Assembly (NCBI GenBank): GCA_001871685.1
Contig: MNVK01000116.1
Span: forward strand, 1 to 26,914
DNA length: 26,914 nucleotides
Source of the DNA: Nitrospirae bacterium CG1_02_44_142
GTDB lineage: Bacteria; Nitrospirota; Thermodesulfovibrionia; Thermodesulfovibrionales; UBA1546
Direction of reading: 5' to 3'
Shown here: piece after piece, positions 1 to 9,200 of the stretch
Layout: each line of letters starts with the position of its first letter
Numbering within the stretch: the first letter of the stretch is position 1
The notes under the pieces: generated by a model
The model's database searches: none
Told to the model about the DNA's origin: nothing
Seen by the model: the letters and a program-made list of their open reading frames with translations, nothing else
Position numbers and translations under genes: made by a program

Positions 1-956
1 TTATGGCGAGCGGGATATGCGGAAGCGATGTAATGGAATGGTACAGGATTAAAAAAGCTCCGCGTGTTCTCGGGCATGAAATAACGGGAGAGATTGTTGA
101 GCTTGGAGCAGAGCTATCAGCTATCAGCCATCAGCCATCAGCCTTAAGAATCGGCGACAGGGTATTTGTGTCCCATCATGTTCCTTGCAATGCCTGCCGC
201 TATTGCCTTAGCGGCTATCACACTGCCTGTGAGACACTTCACAAAACAAATTATGACCCCGGAGGTTTTGCAGAGTATCTCAGAGTGCCTGAGATAAATG
301 TTAAGAGCGGGGTTTATATCCTTCCTGAAAATATGTCTTATGAAGAAGGGACCTTCATAGAGCCCCTGGCGTGCATTCTGAGAGGCCAGAGGGTCGCAAA
401 CCTGAAAGCCGGACAAAGCGTTCTTGTAATTGGCAGCGGGATTTCAGGGCTACTTCATATAAGTATGGCAAAGAATGCGGGAGCGGAACGGATTATTGCA
501 ACTGATGTAAATGAATACCGCCTTAATGCAGCATTAAAATTCGGCGCAGACAGCGTTATTAATGCTAAAGAGAATATGCCTGAGCGTGTTCGTCCACTGA
601 ATGACGGAAGATTGGCAGACTGTGTTATTGTGTGCACAGGCGCAATGCCTGCTATTGAGCAGGCGCTTCAGTCTGTTGATAAGGGAGGCACGATTCTGTT
701 TTTTGCGGTCCCTGAGCCGGGAATTAATGTCTCTGTGCCAATCAATGATTTCTGGAGAAATGAGATAAAAATGGTGACATCCTATGGAGCGGCTCCCTCT
801 GACCTTGCTTTGGCAATAGAGTTTATCAGCGCCAGGAGGGTAAATGTAAAGGATATGATTACGCACAGGCTGGGCATGTCCGATGCACAGCTTGGTTTTA
901 AGCTCGTTGCAGAAGGTAAAGAGTCAATAAAGGTTATTATTGAGCCGTGGAGATAG
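1..956 (+). CDS. Zinc-dependent alcohol dehydrogenase, 5' end outside the window
   Basis: Medium-chain dehydrogenase/reductase that should oxidise an alcohol or polyol with NAD(P). Numbered from the Met at base 3, Cys6, His25-Glu26 and Glu120 are the catalytic-zinc ligands, and Cys62, Cys65, Cys68 and Cys76 are the structural-zinc cysteines. GSGISG (144-149) is the Rossmann dinucleotide loop, and Asp168 at the end of the next strand suggests NAD rather than NADP. Family members carry roughly 25-30 residues before the GICGSD motif, so the true start lies upstream and the Met at base 3 is internal. Residues 37-47 (LSAISHQPSAL) come from a tandem DNA repeat sitting in the loop just before the GDRV strand. 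The gene converges on the next one with only 4 bases between stops. Threonine- or sorbitol-dehydrogenase-like; the substrate cannot be told from this sequence. Confidence 0.9.
   Translation, partial: MASGICGSDVMEWYRIKKAPRVLGHEITGEIVELGAELSAISHQPSALRIGDRVFVSHHVPCNACRYCLSGYHTACETLHKTNYDPGGFAEYLRVPEINVKSGVYILPENMSYEEGTFIEPLACILRGQRVANLKAGQSVLVIGSGISGLLHISMAKNAGAERIIATDVNEYRLNAALKFGADSVINAKENMPERVRPLNDGRLADCVIVCTGAMPAIEQALQSVDKGGTILFFAVPEPGINVSVPINDFWRNEIKMVTSYGAAPSDLALAIEFISARRVNVKDMITHRLGMSDAQLGFKLVAEGKESIKVIIEPWR
112..143 (+). repeat. AGCTATCAGC-type tandem repeat inside the dehydrogenase gene
   Basis: Four to five imperfect units of (A)GC(T/C)ATCA in a row. The repeat is in frame and adds a Ser/Ala/His/Gln-rich stretch to the protein. 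The same repeat type recurs at 11740-11812. It lies on a surface-loop position of the GroES-like domain, where length variation should be tolerated. Confidence 0.75.
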
Positions 957-960
957 TTAA

Positions 961-2550
961 TCAAAAGCTTATCTCTGTTCCCTTATCAATGCTGTAGATA
1001 AGATATATCTGATAATTCTTCACCCAAGGCTGTCTTAACGTGTAATCTGTTTTGTGCCAGAAGAATACCCATGGTGCATCGTCAACAATCATATTCTCAG
1101 CCTTTTCATAATACACATCTCTTTCTTTTGCTGTTTGTGCGTGCTGGCCTTTTTCAATAAGAGAATCTACCGCAGGATTTTTATATCTTGCCCTGTTTCC
1201 CGCCGGGCCGAGGTTTGCCGAGTGGAATAAAGGGAACAAAAAATTTTCGGGGTCGGGATAGTCGGCAAACCATCCAAGCCAGAACATGTCCGGCTCGCCT
1301 TTATTGATTGCATCTTTATATGCGCTCCATTCAAGCTGTTTGATATTTGCCTTAATCCCAACTTCTTTTAAATATGACTGTATCACCTCGGCAGTATCCA
1401 CAACCTCATTGTCCGCTGTTATATAAAAATTCACTTCAAGCCCATCCGGATAACCGGCGGCCTTTATTAACTCTCCGGCTTTTGACGGATTATATTCATA
1501 AGATGCAGGCGCTTTCCATTTTCTCAGAATATCAGGCACCGGCCCTGAGGCAAGCCTTCCCCTTCCTTCGTAAACAGTCCTTAACATCTTTTCCCTGTCA
1601 ATTGCATAGTTCATTGCCTTTCTGAGAACAGGATTATCAAAAGGCTTTTTTGAGCAGTTAAGCCCGAGGTAATAGGTGTTTATGCCGTTTATTGATGACA
1701 TGAATCCCGACATTTTTTTATCTTTTTTAAATCTGGAGAATGCCGATGCCGGAATGGTTATTACATCAAGATTGCCAATTTCAAATTCCGTTATTGTTGT
1801 CAGGTCTTCGGGGATTATCTTATAGGCGATGCCGCTGATTTTTGGAAGGCTGTCAAAATAATCGGTTCTTGCCTCAAGCAGAAGTTCTCTGTTTGGAAGC
1901 CAGTGTTTGAGGATAAACGGTCCCGTACCAACGGGATGAGATGAAAAATCCACTCCCCATTTTTCCACTTCTTCCTCAGGAACTACATAAGCAGCAGTCA
2001 TTGCCAGGAGATTCAGAAATGGAGAAAAGGGTTTATCAAGGGTTATCTCAAGCATGTAATCGTTTGCTGCCTTTATGCCTGAAACCTCTTTTGCTTTACC
2101 ATCTATAAACTCTCTTGCGCCTTTTATCTTGTCAAAGACCCAGGTGTTAGGAGACCTCGTTTTTGGATTAAGAACCCTTTCAAATGAATATTTGAAGTCT
2201 CCGGCTGTTGCTTCTCTGTCGTTGGAGAACATCACGCCTTTTTTTAATTCAAATTTGTAAACAAGCCCGTTTTCTGATATTTTCCACTTTGACGCTATGT
2301 CGGGAATGATGTTTAAGTCCTTATCCATTTTGACCAGACCGTTAAAGAGCTTGGCTGAGAGAGAGCCTCCCGTAACATCCACAATAAGCGCAGGGTCAAG
2401 TGTTGTCGGGTTTGTATTAAGCCGGTAATAGATATAGCCGGAAAGGCGGTTCTGCGGCGAACATGATAAAATAAAAAGCAGTAAACAGATGCACACAACT
2501 AATGGAAGGGGATGGTATTTGAGCGGTTTTATTGCACGCAATTCCGACAC
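961..2550 (-). CDS. Peptide/oligopeptide ABC transporter substrate-binding lipoprotein
   Basis: SBP_bac_5 family (DppA/OppA-like) periplasmic receptor that would hand peptides or similar ligands to an ABC importer; no permease or ATPase genes are nearby. A hydrophobic signal segment (LPLVVCICLLLFILSC) ends in an ILSC lipobox, so the mature protein is lipid-anchored. The mature part opens with NTNPTTLDPAL and contains HPVGTGPF and the AMNYAIDR region, typical of the family, at a normal length of about 510 residues. The frame stays open up to an ATG at 2667, but that would put some 50 odd residues, encoded by repeats, before the signal peptide. A GTG at 2550 or a TTG at 2541, just after the G-rich end of the repeat, is more likely; the repeat would then supply the ribosome-binding purines. 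The start is therefore uncertain, the family call is not. Confidence 0.87.
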   Translation of the reverse strand: MSELRAIKPLKYHPLPLVVCICLLLFILSCSPQNRLSGYIYYRLNTNPTTLDPALIVDVTGGSLSAKLFNGLVKMDKDLNIIPDIASKWKISENGLVYKFELKKGVMFSNDREATAGDFKYSFERVLNPKTRSPNTWVFDKIKGAREFIDGKAKEVSGIKAANDYMLEITLDKPFSPFLNLLAMTAAYVVPEEEVEKWGVDFSSHPVGTGPFILKHWLPNRELLLEARTDYFDSLPKISGIAYKIIPEDLTTITEFEIGNLDVITIPASAFSRFKKDKKMSGFMSSINGINTYYLGLNCSKKPFDNPVLRKAMNYAIDREKMLRTVYEGRGRLASGPVPDILRKWKAPASYEYNPSKAGELIKAAGYPDGLEVNFYITADNEVVDTAEVIQSYLKEVGIKANIKQLEWSAYKDAINKGEPDMFWLGWFADYPDPENFLFPLFHSANLGPAGNRARYKNPAVDSLIEKGQHAQTAKERDVYYEKAENMIVDDAPWVFFWHKTDYTLRQPWVKNYQIYLIYSIDKGTEISF

Positions 2551-2594
2551 CCCCCTTAGTCCCCCCTTGATAAGGGGGGATTTGAGGGGGGTGT
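2547..2594. repeat. C/G-rich palindromic repeat, copy 1 (start region of peptide-binding gene)
   Basis: Nearly perfect 48-bp inverted repeat. The outer arms are ACACCCCCC and GGGGGGTGT, and the inner hairpin is CCCCCCTTGATAAGGGGGG. Read in the gene's frame on the minus strand it gives TPLKSPLIKGGLRGV. It lies between yacG and the likely start of the peptide-binding gene. Three relatives lie at 6519-6568, 7602-7651 and 9233-9282. Confidence 0.9.
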
Positions 2595-2611
2595 GAGGCA
2601 AAAACCTCGGA

Positions 2612-2630
2612 GTTCCGATTCTATCGGAAC
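2612..2630. repeat. Short inverted repeat GTTCCGAT-TCT-ATCGGAAC
   Basis: Perfect 8-bp arms around a 3-base loop, 17 bases from the end of palindromic repeat copy 1. The two make a composite intergenic element of about 85 bp. No T-tract follows on either strand, so it is not a clear terminator. It may belong to another dispersed repeat family, but only one copy is seen here. Confidence 0.6.
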
Positions 2631-2684
2631 GAGAATGAGCGAGAATGCTATCCCCTTCCATCTGCATAGGTTTTAACCATAAGG

Positions 2685-2870
2685 TTATTTATCGTTCATC
2701 TGATTTTTTGTCTCTTCTTTTTCTTCTTCAGCTTTTTCTCCCGAAATCTTGTATTCCTCAAACACCCATTTGCCGAGGTCCAGGAGCTTGCATCTTTCAG
2801 AACAGAACGGCCTATTTGGATTTTCTTCCCATGTTGTTGTCTTTTTACACATAGGGCATTTAATTTTCAT
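2685..2870 (-). CDS. yacG: DNA gyrase inhibitor YacG (zinc-binding)
   Basis: Small zinc protein of 61 residues; the E. coli protein is about 65. Four cysteines, Cys5 and Cys8 (CPMC) plus Cys23 and Cys27 (CSERC), form the zinc site. The stretch NRPFCSERCKLLDLGKW matches the conserved YacG core, including the DLGxW motif. The C-terminal third is Glu/Lys-rich and probably disordered, as in known members. YacG of E. coli binds GyrB and blocks DNA binding by gyrase. The gene is divergent from the acyl-CoA dehydrogenase and lies upstream of the peptide-binding gene on the same strand, separated by the composite repeat. Confidence 0.9.
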   Translation of the reverse strand: MKIKCPMCKKTTTWEENPNRPFCSERCKLLDLGKWVFEEYKISGEKAEEEKEETKNQMNDK

Positions 2871-2903
2871 GATATATTCTAACTCTTTTTCTGATTTTTA
2901 GCT

Positions 2904-2932
2904 TTCAAATATCCGGTGATTTCTGCTAAAAT
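2904..2932 (+). promoter_or_regulatory. Candidate sigma-70 promoter of the acyl-CoA dehydrogenase gene
   Basis: TTCAAA (2904-2909), a 17-base spacer, then TAAAAT (2927-2932). The -10 sits inside an inverted repeat GCTAA-AA-TTAGC (2925-2936). Transcription would begin near 2940 and leave a leader of about 90 bases. Four of six bases match the consensus -35 and five of six the -10. Confidence 0.4.
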
Positions 2933-2948
2933 TAGCTCTCAAGAACAA

Positions 2949-2994
2949 AGTGTCAGTGAATAGCTACAGTGTCAGCGAATAAAAAACTGACACT
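2949..2994 (+). promoter_or_regulatory. Direct and inverted AGTGTCAG repeats in the leader of the acyl-CoA dehydrogenase gene
   Basis: AGTGTCAG(T/C)GAATA occurs at 2949 and again at 2968, exactly 19 bases apart. The second copy pairs with CTGACACT at 2987-2994 across an 11-base loop. Three half-sites of one 8-mer just after the predicted start of transcription look like an operator for a dimeric repressor or a leader hairpin. A regulator cannot be named. Confidence 0.45.
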
Positions 2995-3028
2995 AAAAAC
3001 TGGCGCTTACACTAATCTGGAGGTAAGA

Positions 3029-4177
3029 ATGGATTATTTTTTTACTGAAGAACAGGCAATGATAAGAGACCTTGCAAGGCAGATTGCGGAAGAGAAGATT
3101 GTGCCTGTAAGAAGAGAGCTTGATGAAAAAGAAGAATTCCCATGGGAGATAATGAAGGTCCTCGCGCAGTCAGACCTTTTCGGGCTTTTTATACCGGAAG
3201 AATACGGAGGACTCGGAAAGGGCAGCTTTGAGTTGTGCATTGCTGTTGAGGAAATCTCAAGGGCCTGCCTTGGCGTCTCAACAACCTATGCTGCAAATGC
3301 GCTTGGAGCATATCCAATCCTTCTTTTCGGCTCTGATGCGCAGAAGAAGAAATATCTGCCGGACATAGCTTCAGGCAAGAGGCTTGTCGCATTCGGCCTT
3401 ACCGAGGCGAATGCGGGAAGCGATGCAGCGGGCATTCAGACAACTGCAAAACTTACAGGAAATGAATATGTGCTTAACGGCACAAAGCAGTGGATAACTA
3501 ACGGAGGCGAGGCGGAGGTATATACAATAATTGCCCTGACTGACAAGACAAAGGGGCCGAGAGGCGCATCTGCTTTCATTGTGGAAAAAGGAACTCCGGG
3601 ATTTACTTTCGGCAAAAAGGAAGAGAAGATGGGGATAAGGGCGTCTGCAACAAGGGAACTTATATTTGATAACTGTAGAATTCCGAAGGAGAATATTATC
3701 TCAAAAGAAGGTGTGGGATTCATAGTTGCGATGAAGACGCTGGATAATTCAAGGGCAGGCGTCGGCGCACAGGGAGTCGGCGTTGCGCAGGGCGCATTTG
3801 ATGAGGCCGTGAAATTTGCAAGGCAGAGGGTTCAGTTCGGACATCCGATTATAAGTTTTCAGGCAGTCCAGCATATGCTTGCGGATATGGCGACAGACAT
3901 AGAGGCTGCGAGGGCGCTTGTCTATTCAGTTGCCAGATTCATTGACAGCGGGGCAAAGGACGTAACAAAGGAGTCTGCTATGGCAAAGGTTTTTGCTACG
4001 GACGTTGGTATGAGAGTTACGACAAATGCCATTCAGGTGATGGGCGGCTCAGGATATATGAAGGAGTATCCTGTTGAGAAGATGATGCGTGACGCAAAGA
4101 TACTCCAGATATACGAAGGGACCAATCAGATTCAGAGGAATGTCATAGGACAGGCTCTGATGAAGAAGCAGAAATAG
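3029..4177 (+). CDS. Acyl-CoA dehydrogenase (short-chain type)
   Basis: FAD flavoenzyme of 382 residues, the usual length, that makes the trans-2,3 double bond in an acyl-CoA during fatty-acid or amino-acid breakdown. It passes electrons to an electron-transfer flavoprotein, not encoded here. FGLTEANAGSDAAG and WITNGGEAEVYTI are the two flavin/acyl-CoA signature regions. The catalytic base is Glu363 in IYEGTNQIQRN, the position used by short-chain and butyryl-CoA dehydrogenases. The start is the ATG at 3029, preceded by GGAGG at 3019-3023 with 5 bases between. The frame stays open 20 codons further upstream, but those residues run through the regulatory repeats and do not resemble the family. 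It stands alone on the plus strand and its stop is 2 bases from the converging neighbour. Confidence 0.93.
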   Translation: MDYFFTEEQAMIRDLARQIAEEKIVPVRRELDEKEEFPWEIMKVLAQSDLFGLFIPEEYGGLGKGSFELCIAVEEISRACLGVSTTYAANALGAYPILLFGSDAQKKKYLPDIASGKRLVAFGLTEANAGSDAAGIQTTAKLTGNEYVLNGTKQWITNGGEAEVYTIIALTDKTKGPRGASAFIVEKGTPGFTFGKKEEKMGIRASATRELIFDNCRIPKENIISKEGVGFIVAMKTLDNSRAGVGAQGVGVAQGAFDEAVKFARQRVQFGHPIISFQAVQHMLADMATDIEAARALVYSVARFIDSGAKDVTKESAMAKVFATDVGMRVTTNAIQVMGGSGYMKEYPVEKMMRDAKILQIYEGTNQIQRNVIGQALMKKQK

Positions 4178-4179
4178 GG

Positions 4180-5076
4180 CTAAAATTTGAACTCCGATTT
4201 TATCAGTTTGTTATTTTCGTCAAAGGTGACCTTTGCCGTGAAATGCTCTCCGGGCATGAACGAATAAGCAAGTTCCTTCCACAGCGCTATCGTCCTGCCG
4301 CCTTGTTTTTTTATTTCAGGGTAGGGGTATCTTGCAAAGTAAAGAAAGTTTTTTACGAGCTTTGTCTCTTTTGAACGCTCAACCAGAGGGTCTTTATCGT
4401 TAAAGGTAAATGTATTCTGAACGCATATCCTCTTTGTGAAAAGGTCGGCAAAGCCGACTTTTATCTCATCGCCTGATTTTGCGATAAACCACCACCTCAG
4501 AAAATCATTCGGCAGAGGACACATCGTGTAGGTATTAGCCTCAAGCCTTTCTTTGAGAAAATCCCTTGCTGCATTACGAAGATAATATCTGCCTCCGAGA
4601 TATGAAAACAAAAGGATAATTGTAACGGCAGAGATAAGCGCTGCTTTTTTTCTGTTGAATCTGCCGAGTATCACGCATAAAAATAGTCCGATGGATATAT
4701 ACGGGTCTATTATAAAACTGATATCCAGCGAATACGCATTCCAGTCAAATGGCGAAAGAACACGTGTGCCGTACTGGTTTGTGAGGTCCATCAATATATG
4801 TATGCCGTAGGCCAGGAAAGACAGGAAATAGTAATAAAAAAAACCTTTCCTGAAACCGGCTATAACAGCTATAATCAGCGGCACAAGAAAAAGGGCAAGA
4901 ATCCCATGTGTTATTCCGCGATGGTATCTGAGGAATATATCCACTCCCCAGAATCTTGTTATGTAGTCAAAATCAGGCGCAATAGATGATATGAGCAGGA
5001 CCCAGAAGGCTCCTTTTCTTTTGAATCCAAGTTGCGCGATTGCCGCCCCTGCAAGGCTGTGAGTTATCGGGTCCAC
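4180..5076 (-). CDS. YdjM/DUF457-family membrane-bound metal-dependent hydrolase
   Basis: Inner-membrane protein of 298 residues in the family often annotated as LexA-regulated, metal-dependent hydrolase. Conserved acidic and His motifs occur in order: DPITHSLAG at the N terminus, APDFDYI, HRGITHG and HILMDLTNQYGT. They lie between hydrophobic helices and probably bind a metal. The last third is a soluble domain. The biochemical role of the family is not firmly known. The start chosen is the GTG at 5076: GGAGG lies 7 bases upstream, the protein then begins VDPITH as relatives do, and the codon overlaps the previous gene's stop as TAGTG, implying coupled translation. An ATG at 5097 in the same frame would add seven unconserved residues. 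Confidence 0.85.
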   Translation of the reverse strand: MDPITHSLAGAAIAQLGFKRKGAFWVLLISSIAPDFDYITRFWGVDIFLRYHRGITHGILALFLVPLIIAVIAGFRKGFFYYYFLSFLAYGIHILMDLTNQYGTRVLSPFDWNAYSLDISFIIDPYISIGLFLCVILGRFNRKKAALISAVTIILLFSYLGGRYYLRNAARDFLKERLEANTYTMCPLPNDFLRWWFIAKSGDEIKVGFADLFTKRICVQNTFTFNDKDPLVERSKETKLVKNFLYFARYPYPEIKKQGGRTIALWKELAYSFMPGEHFTAKVTFDENNKLIKSEFKF

Positions 5077-6269
5077 TACAATGCCTCCATGTCCCACTTT
5101 TCAAGGGCTGTTTTTATACGGCTTATATCTTTCTTTTCGTCCATTGCCTTTTTAATTTTTCCCCAGACGTCAATATTACCATAAAGTATGCAGCCGACAA
5201 TACAATTATCTTGTATAACGAGTTTCCTGTATATAAGACTTTTGCTGTCTTTCTGCACGATTGCTTCAAGTTTTTTGTCAGGGTCTATATCTCCTGCGGA
5301 AATAAGATTTATTCCTGCTATCTTAAGAATATTTGAAGGCAGTGTGCCTGTATAGACTGCGCTGCCTCCTGCCATATTGATTCCTGCAATCTTGCCCTGT
5401 TCCTCTGCGGCAGGCCATATGCCGTAGCATATCCCTCTGTGCTCTGCTATGTCGCCGGCAGCGTATATGTCCTTAAGCTCTGTCTCAAGCCTGTCATTTA
5501 CAGGCGCTCCTTTATTGCATTTAATTCCGGGTTTATCAGCGAGTTCTGTATTGGGTTTGACTCCGGCAGATATTATCACCATATCGCAGTCAATAATTGT
5601 TCCGTCATCAAGAATAACGCCCTTAACCTTTTCGTCCCCTGTTATCTCCCGTGTCTTTGCGCCAAGAAAAATGGCAAATCCCATTTTCCCCATCTGTGTT
5701 TTAAGAATTTCAGCGCCTTCCGTATCCATCTGTCTTGGAAGCAGTCTTGGGAAGAACTCCACCACAAATACTGAATGCCCTGTTTTTCTCAGGCTGTTTC
5801 CAAGCTCAAGCCCGAGAACTCCTCCTCCTATAATAACAACTCTCTTTGATTGTTCAGCATATCTTTTGATTTCAATGGCGTCTTTAAGCGTTCTTAGCGT
5901 AAACACCCCTTTTTTGTCAGAGCCGGGGATTGGCGGGACGAATGAAAGGCCTCCCGCTGCAATGAGAAGCCTGTCGTATTTCAGTATATGCCCTGAATGT
6001 GTGATGACCTCTTTTTTGTTTTTATCTATTTCAGAAACAGGCGTGTTAAGCAGCAGCTTTATGTTGTTCTTTTCATACCATGCGTCTTTATAAATGATAA
6101 GGCCGTTTTCATCCACATCGCCGCTTATGTATTCCATGAGCCTTATGCGGCTGTAAAAAGGATAGGCCTCGTCAGAGAGTATGGTTATCTCTCCTTCATG
6201 GTCAATCTTTCTTATGTTGATTGCGGCAGTTGTTCCCGCAGCGCCATTGCCGATGATGATGTATTTCAT
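5076..6269 (-). CDS. NAD(P)H/FAD-dependent oxidoreductase (rubredoxin-reductase/NirB-N-terminal type)
   Basis: Pyridine nucleotide-disulphide oxidoreductase fold in 397 residues. GNGAAG (7-12) binds FAD, GGGVLG (148-153) binds the nicotinamide nucleotide with an acidic residue near 170 that favours NADH, and AAGDIAE (270-276) is the second FAD motif. The last 75 residues resemble the C-terminal domain of NADH-rubredoxin oxidoreductases. There is no CxxxxC redox disulphide, so it is not a disulphide reductase; it more likely passes electrons from NADH to rubredoxin or another small carrier. The gene starts 15 bases after the restriction-modification gene and overlaps the following GTG start by one base. 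The partner protein is not encoded in this window. Confidence 0.87.
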   Translation of the reverse strand: MKYIIIGNGAAGTTAAINIRKIDHEGEITILSDEAYPFYSRIRLMEYISGDVDENGLIIYKDAWYEKNNIKLLLNTPVSEIDKNKKEVITHSGHILKYDRLLIAAGGLSFVPPIPGSDKKGVFTLRTLKDAIEIKRYAEQSKRVVIIGGGVLGLELGNSLRKTGHSVFVVEFFPRLLPRQMDTEGAEILKTQMGKMGFAIFLGAKTREITGDEKVKGVILDDGTIIDCDMVIISAGVKPNTELADKPGIKCNKGAPVNDRLETELKDIYAAGDIAEHRGICYGIWPAAEEQGKIAGINMAGGSAVYTGTLPSNILKIAGINLISAGDIDPDKKLEAIVQKDSKSLIYRKLVIQDNCIVGCILYGNIDVWGKIKKAMDEKKDISRIKTALEKWDMEAL

Positions 6270-6284
6270 GCGAACCCTTTGCAG

Positions 6285-9200
6285 TTAGAATTTTATAATT
6301 TCTTTTTCAATTTCCGGATATGCGCTGTCAATTTTTGACTGAACCTCTATTGTCTTTTTTAGTGAAGTTACAACCTTGCAGTAATGCGTTATGTCATCAA
6401 GAGATAGAGGTCTTCCCTTTCTATCCTTAAGCCATTTGTCGCAGACCTGATAACCGCCAATTTGATATTCCCATACTTCTTTAGGAATGCCTTCAAAATA
6501 CTGGCTGCTGTTTATATAAACAACCCCCTTTAATTCCCCCTTTGTTAAGGGGGATTGAGGGGGTTGTTCATATCTCGGTTTTTCAACTTTATCATTTCCT
6601 TTGCCCTGAAATTTGGCAACGGGAGCGTCAAGGTCTGAAGATTTAAGGAGATGAAGGTTAACAAGTTTTTCTCCAAGGTCGCCTATCTTTTTAAATAGCT
6701 TGTACTCGCTTGTGAAGGGAACTCTCGGAAAATCTATCTTCAGGAACTCGGCGTATTTTGTCCTGTAGATGCTTGAATAAAGCACTGCATAAATGTAATA
6801 GAAGATTTCTTCAGGAGACGGCGCTTTCTTATATTCTCTTGTTAATTTTTCAAAGAATGCAGGAGAGAGGTTTGACTTTTTCATGCCGTATTCCGCCTGC
6901 GGTTCAAAAAGAAGCATGACGGTGCTGAGGGATTTTTTCTTTTTAGGATAATCTTTTTCTTGATAGAGATAGAGAGGGAAAACAGATTCTCCACCGCGAT
7001 AGAAAAGATTAAGGTCAACAATATTTTCTGAGACATAAACCACATTCCACAGTTTTTCCAAGCCAACAACTTGTCCTGCTCTACCAATACATAATCCTAA
7101 ATTTTCTTGTATCATATGTTGCATTACTTCTTTTCTAGAGCGTTCAATAACAGCATCATGATAGAAAATCCATTGAATATCAAAAGGACGATAAAGAATT
7201 TTTGTTATAGCCCGCTCCCAGTCTTCATCTTTAATAATTGTTTCTCTTGAATCCTTTAACTTCCAGTTGGATTTATCTTTCAGGTTATATGCCTGCTGAA
7301 TAATTTCATCAGGCATCTTTTTGTCCCTGAATTGCATTATCCTTCTTTTTAAGGCATTCCTGTCGAAATCAATAACAAAATTATCTCTTGATGTGACTAT
7401 TCCAACACTGTTTACAGGAAAAATATCGGTGATTTTAGGATACGTTTCATATTGTTTTAAAAGACCTTCGTCACGCGGAATAAAAAGATAGAACTCGGAT
7501 TTGGGTTTAATAGTTTTCCATTTTGTTGTTTTAATATCGTGTTTATTAAGCCAATCATATTTGTCTTCTCTTACGCCCCATAGTTCAGAATGTGAAATCT
7601 TACACCCCCCTTTAATTCCCCCCTTGGCAAGGGGGGACGAAAGAGGGGTTTTCTTTATGAACAGAGCAATAGCAACACCCTGCTGAATATCAAAGACATT
7701 TTCATCTTTAGAACCATCAGGACATCTTTCTTTTTTAAGACTGTTGCCATGAAGGTCAAGCAGATAAATCTCATCAAAGCTCTGCATCAAGGACTGTCTC
7801 ATGCCCCTGAAGGTTGGGTTATCAAGATAGCTGTGGTTTGTTATAAAGCCTAAGACTCCTTCTCCTGCAAGATCAATCTTCCACTGAGCAAATCGGATAA
7901 ACTTCACATAGTCATCCTGGAGCCATTTGGGATTTTTCTCGCCGAGCGGTTTTCCATCAACCTGATAATAAATCTTCACCTCGTCATATACGTTTGAGGA
8001 ATGCCCTGAATATGGCGGATTGCCGAGGATAACCAGAATGGGCTGCTCTTTCTTAACCTTTCCTGCAAGATGCGATTCTTCTGAAAGAGAAATCATGCCC
8101 GGAAGTTCTGTCTGTGCAAGCTCTTCCATTTCCAAAGTATTAGTGAGGTAAAGTTTAAATCTGTCGTCTGACTGAAGTTTATAGCCGAGTTCTTCCAACA
8201 GGAACGACATTTTCAGATGGCCGACTGCATAAGGAGCCATCATTAGTTCAAAGGCATAGAAGTTTTTGAGAATGTGTTCTTTGATAAAGCCTGCTTTTTT
8301 ACCCTCGCCGTATTTTGATGTGAATTCCTCTGCTGCAAGTTTTGCGGCTTCTGCTAAAAAGGTGAGCGTTCCTGCCGCCGGGTCAAGGACAGTCACAGAC
8401 GGGCTTGCAAAACCATCCTTCTTATCAAAATATTCTTTCAGGATATGATGCAAAGAGCGAACAATATATGAGACAACAGGCTCAGGTGTGTAATATACGC
8501 CTCTTTTCTCTCGCATTTTTGGGTCATATTCTGCAAGAAAGGTTTCATAAAAATGGACGACAGGGTCTTTGCCTTTATGCTGATTAAAATATTCATCAAG
8601 CAGCTTATAAACATCGGTTGTAGCCAGAACATCCGAGATATCGTCAATAATCCACTCCATCTGTTTAGGCAGGTCGCCAAGCGAAATAAATCTGAAGACA
8701 TCCCTTAAAATGCCGATTGTCTTTGGAATTTTGTCATAAGCAAGTTTTCTGTTAAATCCGTTTTCTGTTCTTGTTCTGGCAGCGAATAATCCGTATGTGA
8801 TGGTCTGCGAATAAAGGTCTGCAAAGTCTTCTTTAGTAAGCCCGCTTATAAGGTGTTCTTTAAAGACTTTATAAAAGCCGAGGATATTCCCTTTGCCCCT
8901 TTTCTCTTCTTCTTCCAATTCCTGAGCGATTACTTCGTCCTTCAAGAACCGCGTTCTTTTTGCAAGCTCAACAGCCAGGTTCTTGGCGTCATAGACTTTT
9001 GGCAAAGAGAATGAAAAGAATTTTTCTAAGAGTTTAAGAAATTCAGTTTCTTTTTCAACAGGAGGCACAGTCTTGAGTTTGTGAATAACGTAGGGCCTGC
9101 CTGTCAAAACTTTATCAATTAAAACGCCGTTGCGGTAAAGCCTGAATTCAAAGAAATTGGTTAATAATAAATTCGGGAAGATATGTAAATACCGTTTTAA

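Noticed and set aside
2674..2687. TAACC-ATAA-GGTTA hairpin as a terminator for yacG
   Set aside because: The stem is only 5 weak base pairs, it overlaps the stop codon, and no T-tract follows on the minus strand.
2969..3028. Twenty extra N-terminal codons for the acyl-CoA dehydrogenase
   Set aside because: They are formed by the AGTGTCAG repeats, while GGAGG sits at the right distance before the ATG at 3029 and the family begins there.
5449..6093. A 214-codon open frame on the plus strand
   Set aside because: It lies wholly antisense to the FAD oxidoreductase, is Ser/Pro/Leu-rich as expected of a shadow frame, and has no ribosome site or family resemblance.
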